DNA of 64,000 nucleotides, from assembly GCA_029851415.1 (NCBI GenBank), contig CM056743.1, positions 744,001 through 808,000 on the forward strand, read 5' to 3'. The stretch comes from Eretmocerus hayati (Eukaryota; Arthropoda; Insecta; Hymenoptera; Aphelinidae). The position numbers and the translations under genes were made by a program. This document shows, in pieces, positions 46,047 through 57,312 of the stretch. Below the pieces are notes generated by a model, which saw only the letters and a program-made list of their open reading frames with translations, was not told the DNA's origin and did not search any database. The stretch's first letter is position 1. Each line of letters starts with the position of its first letter.

Positions 46047-47343
46047 CTCTCTCTCCTGGAAATCTATACGATAATCCTAGCCCATCGTGTTTTTTTCTTT
46101 CTTGAAACACCCCGCAATTATTGCATAGTATGAGGCAGCTGTATCTTCTTCCTCATTTCCTCTTCTTAATTTTTTCCTATCGAAGGACGTTCAATTTACG
46201 GTATACTTCAATCGAATTCCTGAACTCGAGACCAAATTTAGGAGGTCTCAGGAGTTATTTGGTTTCGTTCTTGTCTAAATTTGTTATTACACTCCAAAAT
46301 TATTAATCTTCCAAAAAAGCCGTATCACGGTCATATTGGAGAGCTTCACATGTTGCTCACAAAAAATCATATCTCAGATTCTTCTCTTGGTTCCAAGTCA
46401 GTTCAAAGGTAGACAATAAGATTGCTTTTCTTACCTGTAAGATTCTATGATTCCCTTGAAGCGTGCATTCATGTATCGTTTTGGAATTACAATAAGTATT
46501 TTTCACAAGGCTTAGTTACAAGTACTGACAGGATCATTGCGTGATTTAAAATATCTATGGCAATATTGCTTTCGAATAAGGTTTTCAATTTATAGCTGCT
46601 TTCTATGGGGGGGGGGGGGGAATGTCGAATACATGAAGAACTGATTTTCGAGGAATCCTATTCTCAACATTCTCTAATACAAGGACATAATCATTACTTG
46701 AAATGCCGCTCCTTCGAGTATGAGAGTGATGTCGTAGTTATTAACGGCTAGGTCAGTGAATCCACGGATCCAATAGCAGGGATTCAGGGATCAGATAGTG
46801 GGACAGAATGATGTCAAGCTATATCTTCTTGGAATATTAGAATATTTCGCAATTGAAGAGTGAACTTGAAATAACTTTGCCGGAAAAAAGAAAATCTGGA
46901 GAATACTTTCTTTTCCCGCTAATTCCTCTGCACCACAGAATGGTGTCTTACAAATTGTCTTTGCGATCTTTACAGCCTGATTCTACGCTAACAAAACCTT
47001 GAGAGTAAATTGTTTGCTTTGGGATGACTTTTTTTGGGGGGGGGGGGGCGGTGTGCTAGAGAGAATACTCCAAATGAATGAATGATGATCAATATCATCA
47101 TGACCGGAGAGGGGAGAAATTAGAAGGAAAATTGTTTCGCTATCGAACCAATTTCTGCGCGAATTTCTCAGCATCGCAAGACTTTGACTTGCTAATTGTC
47201 TGCAGTATTCAGAGCCAAATGCTACACAAACTTAATTTTGCAACTAGGTGATTCATCTTGGAATGGGATTTGAAGGAAAAAATTGTGCGAGAAAGGAAAA
47301 CCTTCCAGGAAAAAAGACTTATTTTTGGAAAATTCAATTTTTC

Positions 47344-47490
47344 TGCTACCCGGTCGGGCGGCCGCCCTGCCACCCGCACTTCTCAACAGAAACATCACGG
47401 CGGCAGGGCGCCCGTCTTGCCGTCCGCCCCACCGCCCACCCTGCCGCCCGCCGTGCGGCCGCGCATTTTCAGTGGGGGCCCGGGACAAAC
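47344..47490. repeat. GC-rich island, unit 2
   Basis: Copy of 23155-23300. Confidence 0.55.
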
Positions 47491-47498
47491 GGCAGAGA

Positions 47499-47839
47499 TC
47501 TCAGTGGACCGAGCATCCAGAAAATTCGCGGATTTATTCGCTTGCTTCCTAGGTTTTGAGGTTGATCTTTCCCAGACAGGATTTCGATCCGAGTTTCTGG
47601 GTAATCGCGGGTTTACTTGCCTTCCTGGGTTTTTGAATTGATCTTTCCCTGACAAAACTTTCGATCCAAGCATCTGGGTATTCGCGGGTTCATTTGCCTT
47701 CCTAGGTTTTGGGGTTGATCCTGCCCTGACAGGACTCTACGTTCGAGTATCTGGGTATTATCTGCCTGACTCGTTTTTCATGGATCCCAGGTCATTCATC
47801 ATCTCGTCAAAATTCAATATTCCAATATCTGGGTAATCG
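47499..47839 (+). repeat. Tandem repeat, period about 77 bp, unit 2
   Basis: Copy of 23310-23650. Confidence 0.75.
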
Positions 47840-49266
47840 CGGTATCCTGGGATTTCAAATATCCTGATCCGTACTGTTTAATTGAAAATTTGTCTATTTT
47901 GGAAAGTGATTCTTTCAAACGACATGTACAAAAAGAGTGGTGGCAGAGTGAATCCATGTACATCAGGTCTTGAAAGATCATAATGAAGTTTTCAAGTCCA
48001 TGGTAATGGTAAATTTCAGAGAATCTCACAATCTACACTCACTCTGTGCTTGAGGAATAAGAAAAGCAAGTAATCCTGAAGAATGGCAGTGAAGTCTCAT
48101 CTTGATATAAATCAAGTGACGCACTCTTATAAATTCAAACAAAAAAAGCATTGTTATATTTCTCTGATGATTCTTCAGTTGCCTATGAAGACCTACCTCA
48201 CTGTGATACATTTCCTCTGTATCACAAGACTTCACATGCATTGCTGGCTAGATTCCATGTCTGAAATGAAGTTGTAGCAGCATACTCATAGACTTGAATT
48301 TCATTCAAGAGAGATCACTTTAATATTGGATTCAACAACCTTGGCCACTTGAAATGAAGATACCTACACCTGTTTTCTCTCAGTAATCAGTGTTAGATGT
48401 GTTGCTGAATGTAGATTGACAATGGAAGTGCAAACAATTCGGTCACGGTTTCCCACAAGCTACTTTAAGTCTAATCCCCAGCCATAGCCATGATCGTATG
48501 TTGAATTAAGAGTTTACGGCACTCCATATTCAGCAGACTTTTCAGTCTATCAATTCTATTGGAGCATCTCCATCCATTTCTATATTGTGAATTATAACAG
48601 GTCAGAGCTCAAGCATGAATTATCATGTTCGCCTAATTGAGCCAGTCTGATGTATCTCATGAGAGATGGGAAGAACATTGAGCAGAATATTTCAACACAA
48701 TACTTTTGTGTATTTGAAAGTGTTCTTTGAATATTTCTGCTTGAAGAGACAATAAGAGTAAGCATGGTGAAGATAAGAAATGAACCACCAGTTAAATACA
48801 CAAAGTCACTGACACTTTCCGGAGTGGAAGCAGTCCATTTTAACCGTCATTCGTAAACCAAATTTTAATTTACGGCATTCTAGTCTGAGTTGACCCAGTG
48901 ATTTATGGAATCTCATTCGTTTCACTGAGAGGACAGTAAAAATGGAGTTGAACGGAATTTTCTGGATGCAAAACCTGAATTTGCTTGCTATCTAGGCAAT
49001 CAAATTCCCACACCACTGGAAAACAAATAAAACAATCCACAACTTCACCACATCTCACAAATTCAAGTATCTAAAGATCAGGAATTAAGACCAATAGTAA
49101 CGAGAACTGGTAAAATTCCGAGTGATTTTTGCTGATCAATATGACTTGATCAGCAAAAAATCAAAAACGAACGGACCCGCGCGAGAAAGAAGGACGATTG
49201 ATCACATCTTAACATCCTTTGATCACAAATCCTTTGATATCACTATATTTAGAACATTCCGTGCTC

Positions 49267-50606
49267 TGATACACCTCAAAAAGGTATAGGGGGAGAGTGG
49301 GGTGAATTGGGGCGGGGGCGAATTTGGACAAGCTCAATAGCTTGGTCAGAAGTGAGTCTAGGCTTTCGCCGCGTAAGTTCTTTTTTTTAATACCACCCGA
49401 GACAACGGTTTTTATGGCGGTTAGTTCTCCTGAAACGATACTGGGAGTCCACACTGACATAGGGGTGCTTTTCGTGGGTGTCGCGCTGTTCATTTGGAGA
49501 ATGCAAGAGCTTACGCTGCCTCTGCATAACTGGACGGACTTCATCCCCATTTGGGAGTCAAAAACTACATCTCAAAACAAAGATTTTGAGCCATCGTGGG
49601 TTAAAATTAGTTGAATTGGATATAAGTAGCCGCAAATCTGCGGAAAAAAGCGTCGGGGGCATTTTTGGACAGATTGAACGGACCGAATTTGGACAATGCT
49701 AAATCCCATTTAAAATCGGTCGACCGGCCGCATGTCCGTGTCTCCCGAGGACAATTGTGCGATTCGAGGCGCATATGCATTTATGCAAGTTTCTCGGAAA
49801 GCGGGAGGTTGAGGGTGAGTTAGTTAATTGAAAATGGGTGAGAGAATGAAGTTACAATGTCCAATGACGGTCATGGGAGTCAAATTGGAGGCGAGAAGTC
49901 GCTTCTTACGTGTTCGAAGATAGTGCTGAAGTTCCGCATTTTCACTGTCGTATTCGGTGATATTGGGTCGATTGTCGCACTCCATTATTTGGATCGTTGA
50001 CTTAGAGCAAGTATGGGCATCTCCAATATGAGGAAAATGCGACTCTTAGAAGCCGCGAGTCGATTGCTCATTTCTAAAGACGGTAGTGCGCCGATAAAGT
50101 TCCTATTCCAATAATGTTGAAAAATGATATAAAAATGGTCCGCTTGTTGAGGCTATGAGAGGATGTGAACGTCACGGGCAGGGGTTCCCCCGTGATTTTG
50201 GGTTATTACCACGTGTTTTGGTGAGCATATGCAACGCAATTAGATGAAGAATATTGCCGTATGACTCGAGTATAATAGTCCGTCCAAATTTGCCCCCAAA
50301 ACTCGTCAGAAGTGTCCCAAAGCGCGGGGCGAATTTGGACAGATTTTTTTTCAATTTCAAAAAAAAGTATAAACGCTGAGACCTAGGAGTCTCAAAATTT
50401 TCTTAATAACTATTCAATAGTTGAACACCGAAGTTCCATAGCGTGCCTAGGCCCAAGTATCGTCAGATAGCCCCACTGCAAAGTCCGTCCAATTTTGCCC
50501 CACTCTCCCCTATAAGCCTTAAAAGTATGGTGGTTCATATTATTGTCAAAAATAGTACAGATGCACCACCATACTTTTGACTCATATACCTTTTTGAGGT
50601 GTATCA
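49267..50606. mobile_element. Hairpin MITE interrupted by second element, unit 2
   Basis: Copy of 25078-26417; the inner element is at 49289-50510 with the same TATA flanks. Confidence 0.8.
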
Positions 50607-51357
50607 AAATTCATCGAGTTGTATCTCTGCATGATCTAAACATGACATGCTTGAGACGTTGTAGTGGATATACATACACACACAAGTATACACTCACTTT
50701 ATATATATACACTCATACACAATGTGACCACGATATTTTTGACAAAACATACATGCACAAGCACAGAACATGGGAATAACCTCCAAATTCCGCCAGAAAT
50801 ATCGTGGTCACATAGTCTATATCAGTTCCGAACACTCCCCTCTGTGGCTCTGTAGGACACGGAAGTCAACGTAGCGCTTTCATCTCGTAGATTTCGTCTA
50901 GTGCAGTAATACTACTTTGAAAAAAATTTCTACAATATGAGCAGGTTACTTTTAGTGGGCTGAAAGGGTCTGCACGAAACTGACACAAAATGCTCATCAA
51001 ACGCCTAAAGTTACTTGCGTAGGGCTCACGTCACGCAATTAGGATTTGAAACCGATAAGAAATAGTTGGTGTTCTATACCATACTTCGATGGAAAGATGC
51101 GAGCACAGTTATTCCCCCCGCTACAGAGAATCTGGAAGCAGAAGCCTACTCTCTTGGAAAGTGAGAATCGTGCACGGAGCTGAGAATTGGGACCTCCATC
51201 TTTGAAAACAAAAATAGAGTAGTCGACGGGTAGATCTGAAAATTTATCCCTACTTGTATTTCGATAGAATACGTGTGGGGAAATTCTAATGGAGTGATTC
51301 GGAGTTCGCTCGTCGAAATGCAAGGCCATCTCACGTTCCGGGTAAGTTTTCGCGATA

Positions 51358-51416
<59 letters not shown>
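51358..51416 (+). repeat. (CA)n microsatellite, unit 2
   Basis: Same locus as 27170-27220, with about eight more bases of CA. Confidence 0.9.
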
Positions 51417-51419
<3 letters not shown>

Positions 51420-51681
51420 GAGATGTTCTTCAGAACCTCTAACATTTGTGTTGCTGAACAGTGAAATTTTTTTCTCATGGCACGCGTCTGGAACCAATTT
51501 CACTGGTTAGTAGGACATCCTCAATGAGTGGGAGAAGACGTGTCCACTGGTTTGGTAGGATGTTATTTCTGTAAATATTAAAGACCATCATTAGCCGTCT
51601 GAGATCCAATGATCCTGATTGAATCCTAATCTACGCACTCACAACAGGCAGAAGCTACTTTGTACACATATACACACTATA

Positions 51682-52338
51682 CCGTGTTTCGCCTATTATA
51701 AGCCATGGCTTATAATTTTTTTCGGCTCTGAAGCATGGCTTATATTTGGAAGGTGGCTCATATTTGGAGGGTGGCTTATATTCTCAGACGAATATTTCTT
51801 CGTCAAGTATCTAGATTCATTTGAATCAAGTATAAAAACCAAGTGTCATTCAAATTCACAAATGGAATGTCAATCAAGTATGATGGAATGTTATTCAAAA
51901 ATGGCGTTCACACATTATTGCATACATGGAGTTTTACATATTACTAGAAGAATTCTGGACACGTTGTCCACATTCAGAAGATAATTTATTTCTGATATCC
52001 ATCGATCGTGTGGATTATAGTCACTGTTGACTTTCTGACTGTATGATCAGCGATGACTCGCCGAATTAACAATCTATCTGTTACAGAAAATCTGTCACAC
52101 CTACTGTTGAAGGGAGGAGCAAGCATTATTCACCGTTGAACTGACATATTCCTCTCAAGATCTGGCTTTCATTCGGGCCGCTTATATTTGGGGTCGGCTT
52201 ATATTTGGTGACTGACTTATATTTGGTGAAAGCTTATATTTGGAGGGTGGCTTATATTTCCATCATTTCGCCTCACTAAGGCTTATATTTGGAGGGTGGC
52301 TTATATTTGGAGAGTGGCTTATAATAGACAAAACACGG
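51682..52338. mobile_element. 657-bp MITE with 18-bp internal repeats, unit 2
   Basis: Copy of 27485-28141 with TA flanks. Confidence 0.8.
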
Positions 52339-52756
52339 TATTTCACTAGTTTTCTGTTTTCTGACCATGTTGGACAAGTAGAGCACTTGAGTTCCACCTA
52401 TTTGCGTTTCCGCGTTCCCGTCCGTGTCTTCAAAGAATTCACTTCAAAATTCCTGAATCGAGTCTATAGTGACACTTATGGGAGGTAATGGGTCCCTCAG
52501 TGTGTTATTGCTGTTTTCGAATTTTATATGAACAATCACAATGTCATAGAAGTGCCCACATGAACTCGATCACATACGTTTTGATCGATGAAATGTTTGT
52601 GCTGCTTCTGATTCGAATAACATTCGATTCTAGGATCTAAAAACGGTGTGATATTGTTTGTAATTGAGTGAAAAAAATGGGCAAAAAATTTTAGGAGCGT
52701 GCCCCCTTCCCCTCCCATGCCATGAGAATTTGACCTTCTTCAGGTAAGTGGGCGCA

Positions 52757-53085
52757 TGAAGTCACCCGTCTTCTTGGAGCTGTCATTTCAACGCAGTTGG
52801 TCGCACGCACCTAAACGGAACAGGATATAATTGGTGTTGTTTGAAGCTATCAAAATCTGTTTTGATCATATACTTATCGCAAATGTCATTTTTGCTTCCT
52901 CTAAAGAAAAAGCTTTGTTTTGGTCCTGCAAATTTTTGATCAATTTTCCCATCCTTACCCGTCTTCTTGTATCTGTCATTTCAACGCAGTTGGTCGCACG
53001 CACCTAAACGAAACGGTATGTAATTGGTGTTGTTTCGAGCTATCAAAATCCGTTTCGATCATGTATTTATCGCAAATGTCATCAA
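52757..53085 (+). repeat. Direct repeat pair of about 130 bp across the right duplication edge
   Basis: 'cacccgtcttcttgg-gctgtcatttcaacgcagttgg ... ttatcgcaaatgtcat' at about 52759-52888 recurs, diverged, at about 52957-53085. The right breakpoint of the segmental duplication (52859) falls inside the first copy. The second copy sits as an insertion inside the diverged Tigger relative (it splits the stretch matching 10440-10540). Confidence 0.75.
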
Positions 53086-53517
53086 TACTTTCTTCAAAAA
53101 AATTTCTCTTATCAAAATAATGCCTCAACCAATTCGTTCCTCTCGCCAATATCTATCGATTGGAGGTCACACTTTTCCCCCCAAAGGCCTTCAAGACGTT
53201 CGAAAGACCCATTTTTCCGTACCTTTGTCCGTGTATGTGTGTTGTTTTTTTCCCCGACACGCTCTCTCTTGTACGGTTCATCACCCAGTCGAATTTCATT
53301 TAGAGGCGTTTCAAGGTGAAATCGCTCAATTTGTGTAACTTCATAGTAAGATATTTTTCTCCCCCGTTGCATTACTGCGATTCGGATTACCTAAGCTACG
53401 ATTTCATCGGCTCAATTTATCGATTGGGTAATATCAACAATTAATTTAATCTTCATACACTTGAAATTTCAGGAAATAATCGAAATTTTCACATAGAACT
53501 ACATTCTGAGCACATTT
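52862..53517 (-). mobile_element. Diverged Tigger-like remnant, left part
   Basis: Matches about 10430-11000 of the intact element in order, with many substitutions: 'agctttgtttt', 'caaatttttgatcaatttt', 'cctctcgccaatatctatcgattg', 'gctcaatttatcgattggg'. On the minus strand it keeps the accessory-gene pattern LARGTNWLRHYFDK. It is broken off by the LTR element. Confidence 0.7.
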
Positions 53518-54333
53518 TGTGACGGTTTTGGAGACTCGCCACTTGCAGGCAAAACCTGCTTTCATTTGAGAAGCTCAGGGAGTGAGCAATTGCTGTAGTT
53601 GTTCAAGAAATCAGGAGAGGGGAGCACTGAATGAGCACACACTCGATTAAAATTAAGAATGAAAGGGCATATATTCAAGAGAAACTATTCACAAATCGGT
53701 CCGCTGACCGTTCGGGTGAATCGAGCCCGAGCACGATTATCGAGGGCGTATTTGGGAAAATACAATCTATAAGCCCAGAAAGAGGAGAGAGAGATTTACG
53801 AAAGGCACTTACAATATAAATGGCCTTGACGCAGGATGGTCACTCGACCTCAGATCGGGCACCAGCCCTCGCAGCTCACGGCGATCAGGCAGCTCGCAAT
53901 TGTCCCAGACGATGGTGATTTTGGTCATAGACCACGGCACAGAGTATATAAAATGCACGCACCCGCAGGAGCCCCGGGTGCGTGCATTTTATATACTGCA
54001 GGAGCCCCGGCTAAATTATGCCAAGGACGGGCTTCGGGTGGCGTGGACAACGCGCACGATAAGCTCGACAGGTGCGTGCAAGCGCTCCGAAACGTCACGA
54101 CGGAATGTATAATGGAAGTCTGCTGGCCGGAGCAGCATTGGCTTGCACCAGGGACGGCTTAAAATATGGGGCACGCGGGTCCTACTACAGTGCCATCTCT
54201 CTGCCTCTCTCCCTCTTACCTGGCTAATCTATGCAGCAACTCTTCTCGTGCTCAAGCTGTAACATAAAATATTATTAGTACATTATTCGGTCCAGGGAGA
54301 GAAGGAGCCGGAATTAATGACTCGGCCGTCACA
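53518..54333 (-). repeat. 3' LTR (left-hand copy)
   Basis: 816 bp, TG...CA ends. It differs from the right-hand LTR mainly by a palindromic duplication (53943-53997) and by lacking the 181-bp MITE; the remaining length agrees closely. Substitutions are numerous enough to show that the insertion is not fresh. Confidence 0.8.
53943..53997. repeat. Palindromic duplication in the 3' LTR
   Basis: Twenty-two-base arms (agtatataaaatgcacgcac... and its complement) around gcaggagcccc; the spacer itself recurs just after the right arm. Absent from the other LTR. Confidence 0.9.
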
Positions 54334-54342
54334 CCCCTCCCC
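54334..54342 (-). promoter_or_regulatory. Polypurine tract of LTR element
   Basis: GGGGAGGGG on the minus strand, directly before the 3' LTR, where plus-strand DNA synthesis is primed in LTR elements. Confidence 0.65.
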
Positions 54343-55480
54343 GCGACGCTGGGTAGCCGGCTGACGTACCAGCTCGGAAACCTGCCTCTCGAAATCTGGG
54401 CCGAGAACTAGAGGGATTGAGCTATTCGCTCAGTATATTTGAAAGGAAAGTGAATTATTCTGATCAAAGAGATCACGAATCAATAATAAAGATCAAACAT
54501 GACTTACATGATATGAATTTTGGAAAAAATTAGATTGTATTCCCTGGACAAAATTGAAGCGCGGTCACTCATACAGACATACAATTCATTTAATATCAGT
54601 TCATATAAGATTTATAGTTCTTCTGGACTCCAAAATTCTTCATGGGAGCTTTCATTTCACTGTACTGTCTTCGCACTTGTGGCATATTCCAGAAAATTTA
54701 ACTGCATGGATATCACAACTTCACTAGGTCTCTTCGTTCGACCCTTGTGCACTTATGGAGCACTTTATGCATACTACATACAAATCATACTCTTGGACAT
54801 TAGTCCCATAGCCCATACTTTAACTTTAGACCATACTCTACACCATACATACTAGGCCCAATACATACTTATGAAATCATACAAAAATAGAATCATACAA
54901 TGATATCATGGTCAACTGACCTCATTCGTCATTCTCTATGGGGTGAGTCCACATAACTTTGATAGGCCAATCATCCATTAAAATATAAATATATCTACTT
55001 ATGAGTTAGATCAACATGTGATAATTCGCATTCACATACGTAAGAACGTCTAATTTTTTAAACACACTTAGTTCGCGCAAAAGAGTTCGGACGCAACCTA
55101 ACCACTGAGTGAGACTGGCGCGCGCACATCCCTCGCTATCCATTGACGAATCTCCCTCCGAAACCATGACGATCCTCAGCTGCAGTCAGGAACACGTGGT
55201 TGTCTGCTACGGGCACTAAGCTGCTCCTGCGCCTATGAAGTCGCTATGAATGCCTTTTCCTGGGCCAGTCTCTCGGTCTAAATTTGTCGTATTGACCTGG
55301 CACGGTCGTATTGACAGCATTGGCCTCGAGTCAATTGAGAGAAATCGATCAGCTGATCGATGGTCATGGGCTGTATCAAATATGAGCATCCTATCACGCT
55401 TATAGAATATCGGAAATAATTCGTAGAAATTGGGATTGAATTGCTCAAGCCGCGTGGACAGTTGCGTTCTGTGCAGTGAG
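54343..55480. other. Internal LTR-element sequence, no ORF assigned
   Basis: AT-rich; short ORFs without motifs only. One CATAC-rich patch (about 54760-54880). Confidence 0.45.
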
Positions 55481-57046
55481 CTAATAAATTCCGAATAATA
55501 GGTCAGTTCTTTCAGACCAAAAAATTCGAGATGAATTCTGCAAAGTATCGCATTCAGGCAAGAAAGGTGCCATATTAGATAGAAGTGCGTGCCGAGACTC
55601 TTTCAATATCAAAATTGGGAATGGTACCTGAAAATGGTACTGTGGTACTCGCACAATGCTCGTGCATAGGTGAAAGGAATTGGAATAATTATTTTCTATT
55701 ATTTCTTGATCATGAGCATGGGGCTCGGCCTCGATTTCAGTCAAAACGAGGTGAAATGCTTCATTGGTCGGTCGAGATTGCTCAAACACGACCTCATACT
55801 CAGACCAGTCTTTGTGATCGATCTTGCGACCATCAAGTGTTCTACATGGGTGCCAACAAACTTCAAACATGAGATATTGCAAGTCGGTACGAGACAAATT
55901 CAATTGCCTGGGAAATGTCACATTGTTCTGAAACTGAGAGGCGAAATTGGAAAGATTAGGGTTGATCAGGTCCATTTCTAATCTTGATGCATTTCCAGAT
56001 TCAAGAAACTTGACAATCTCGTTAGGCAGACAAGTTTGCACTACAACACGCGCGTGCTTGTCATATTTTATATTTCCGACTGCACTCATCAAATGGAAAC
56101 CGGATGGTCGTATAAATGATCGGTATGAACTGATGTTGGAAAGATTCAATGACTCACAAGGGCGATACAAATCAATGACATCCAGAGGATTTGTGAAGGA
56201 CTCAGAAGGTGTACCTTCTCCTGGAGCGCTGCGATGCTTTTCTGCCCTAATGAGGTGGGAAGATTTCATTTCTCGGTTCGATTGAAAATATAACAAATCA
56301 AAATGATACTCTGAGCAGAGCCACTCTTGCTCGTGCGAAATTTCATGCCCGAATTGGCTAAATTGGACAGACGTCATGCCTGGCAATGAAGGATAGGCGC
56401 AAGATTGAGCCATGTGGACATCCGTCAATACAAACGAGTAATAATCTTGCCTGTAAGAATCAATATTTGACCAAAGGTCATGATCTGGTGATATATTTTG
56501 AAATAGATCCAACGATAAGCTCGATTGTTCATCAGACTCAGGAATTTGGGGTGGGAAGACCTGCACCGACTTTGCGATCTGAATTGGTCTTGGTGACACA
56601 GAAATCTCATCAGAGAAATTGCAAAGATCAGCGCTCTCAGGTTATCCATCTGAATCATCAGAATTATTCGATGGAAGGGGATGATGAGTCTGAATATTAC
56701 TATCGATCAAGTGATCGGAAAATAAGATTGGATTTGAATTGACAAGCTGCGTGCTCGGAAAAACAGGCGATGATGACGCTGAATTTCCGTAATTCAGCAT
56801 ATTGCAAGTCTTTTCATTATTGACAGTAGCATAACGTATATTGGACTGATTGCTCGCTTTAAAATCTCGCTTGCAAGTCGCAAGTGCTAAAGTGTGATTA
56901 TTCCATCTTTTGATATTAGCAGAAATGGGTAAATTCTGACATCCATTGTCAGCTGGATATGTTACACTGGAACTTTTCTGCTGCACGGGAACGGTGGTGT
57001 TGGGTGCGCGCGCGTATGTCTCGCCTATTTCTTTAAGAAGCAACAC
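55481..57046 (-). pseudogene. Long unknown ORF of the LTR element, one in-frame stop
   Basis: One minus-strand frame of about 520 codons, split by TAA at 56642-56644 into a 134-codon Ser/Asn-rich part and a part of about 385 codons. The sequence is acidic and Ser-rich, with aromatic/His patches (HEQEWLCSEYHFDLLYF, LMFEVCWHPCRTLDG). I see no CCHC knuckle, protease DTG/DSG, RT, RNase H or integrase signature, and no signal peptide or transmembrane segment. Position, downstream of the gag-like ORF and on the element strand, suggests an element-encoded accessory or gag-derived protein. A captured host sequence is possible. Confidence 0.45.
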
Positions 57047-57129
57047 ACTTTAGACATTAACAATGAAGTCACTACGTATCGCGTCACGGTGTAGTCTAAG
57101 CGCGAAATCGCACATAGAACTCTTATTTT

Positions 57130-57312
57130 CTAAAAATCACCCATCACATACTGGCCAATCGAACACCGCATCAATCGCTGATGATTGTTGAAAAAACTAT
57201 CAAATTTCAGCTCAAGCTTTGCGAGCGCAACTCGAATTTCATCCTCAGAGAGGTTACAAATCCAATTGAACCACGTGAGAACTTGATTACTCGAAAGATT
57301 ATTAGGAGACAT
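57130..57312 (-). CDS. Short gag-like ORF of the LTR element
   Basis: Sixty codons from ATG. The pattern LTWFNWICNLSEDEIRVALA, then a KLEL...NHQRLMRCSI helix, resembles the N-terminal SAP-like helical module found in some arthropod Gag proteins. It ends at TAG 57130-57132, followed about 80 bases later by the long unknown frame, so the two could once have been one gene or be joined by splicing. Weak assignment. Confidence 0.35.
   Translation of the reverse strand: MSPNNLSSNQVLTWFNWICNLSEDEIRVALAKLELKFDSFFNNHQRLMRCSIGQYVMGDF

Larger units (their letters stand above)
28663..52859 (+). repeat. Tandem segmental duplication, unit 2
   Basis: Second copy, 24,197 bp. Differences I noticed by eye: G5701 versus T31489, T12432 versus C38220, T18405 versus C44194, two bases near 8861-8876, G- and C-run lengths, (CA)n length, (TC)n length, and the lack of LINE fragment C. 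All other features correspond one to one: offset +25,788 to +25,791 before the LINE cluster and +24,182 to +24,197 after it. Confidence 0.9.

Noticed and set aside
53836..54162. Plus-strand ORFs inside both LTRs (also 60142-60738)
   Set aside because: They lie within LTR sequence antisense to the element, change frame between the two LTRs, and one runs through the MITE.
55585..56742. Plus-strand ORFs opposite the LTR-element ORF
   Set aside because: Shadow frames of the longer minus-strand frame; no motifs.
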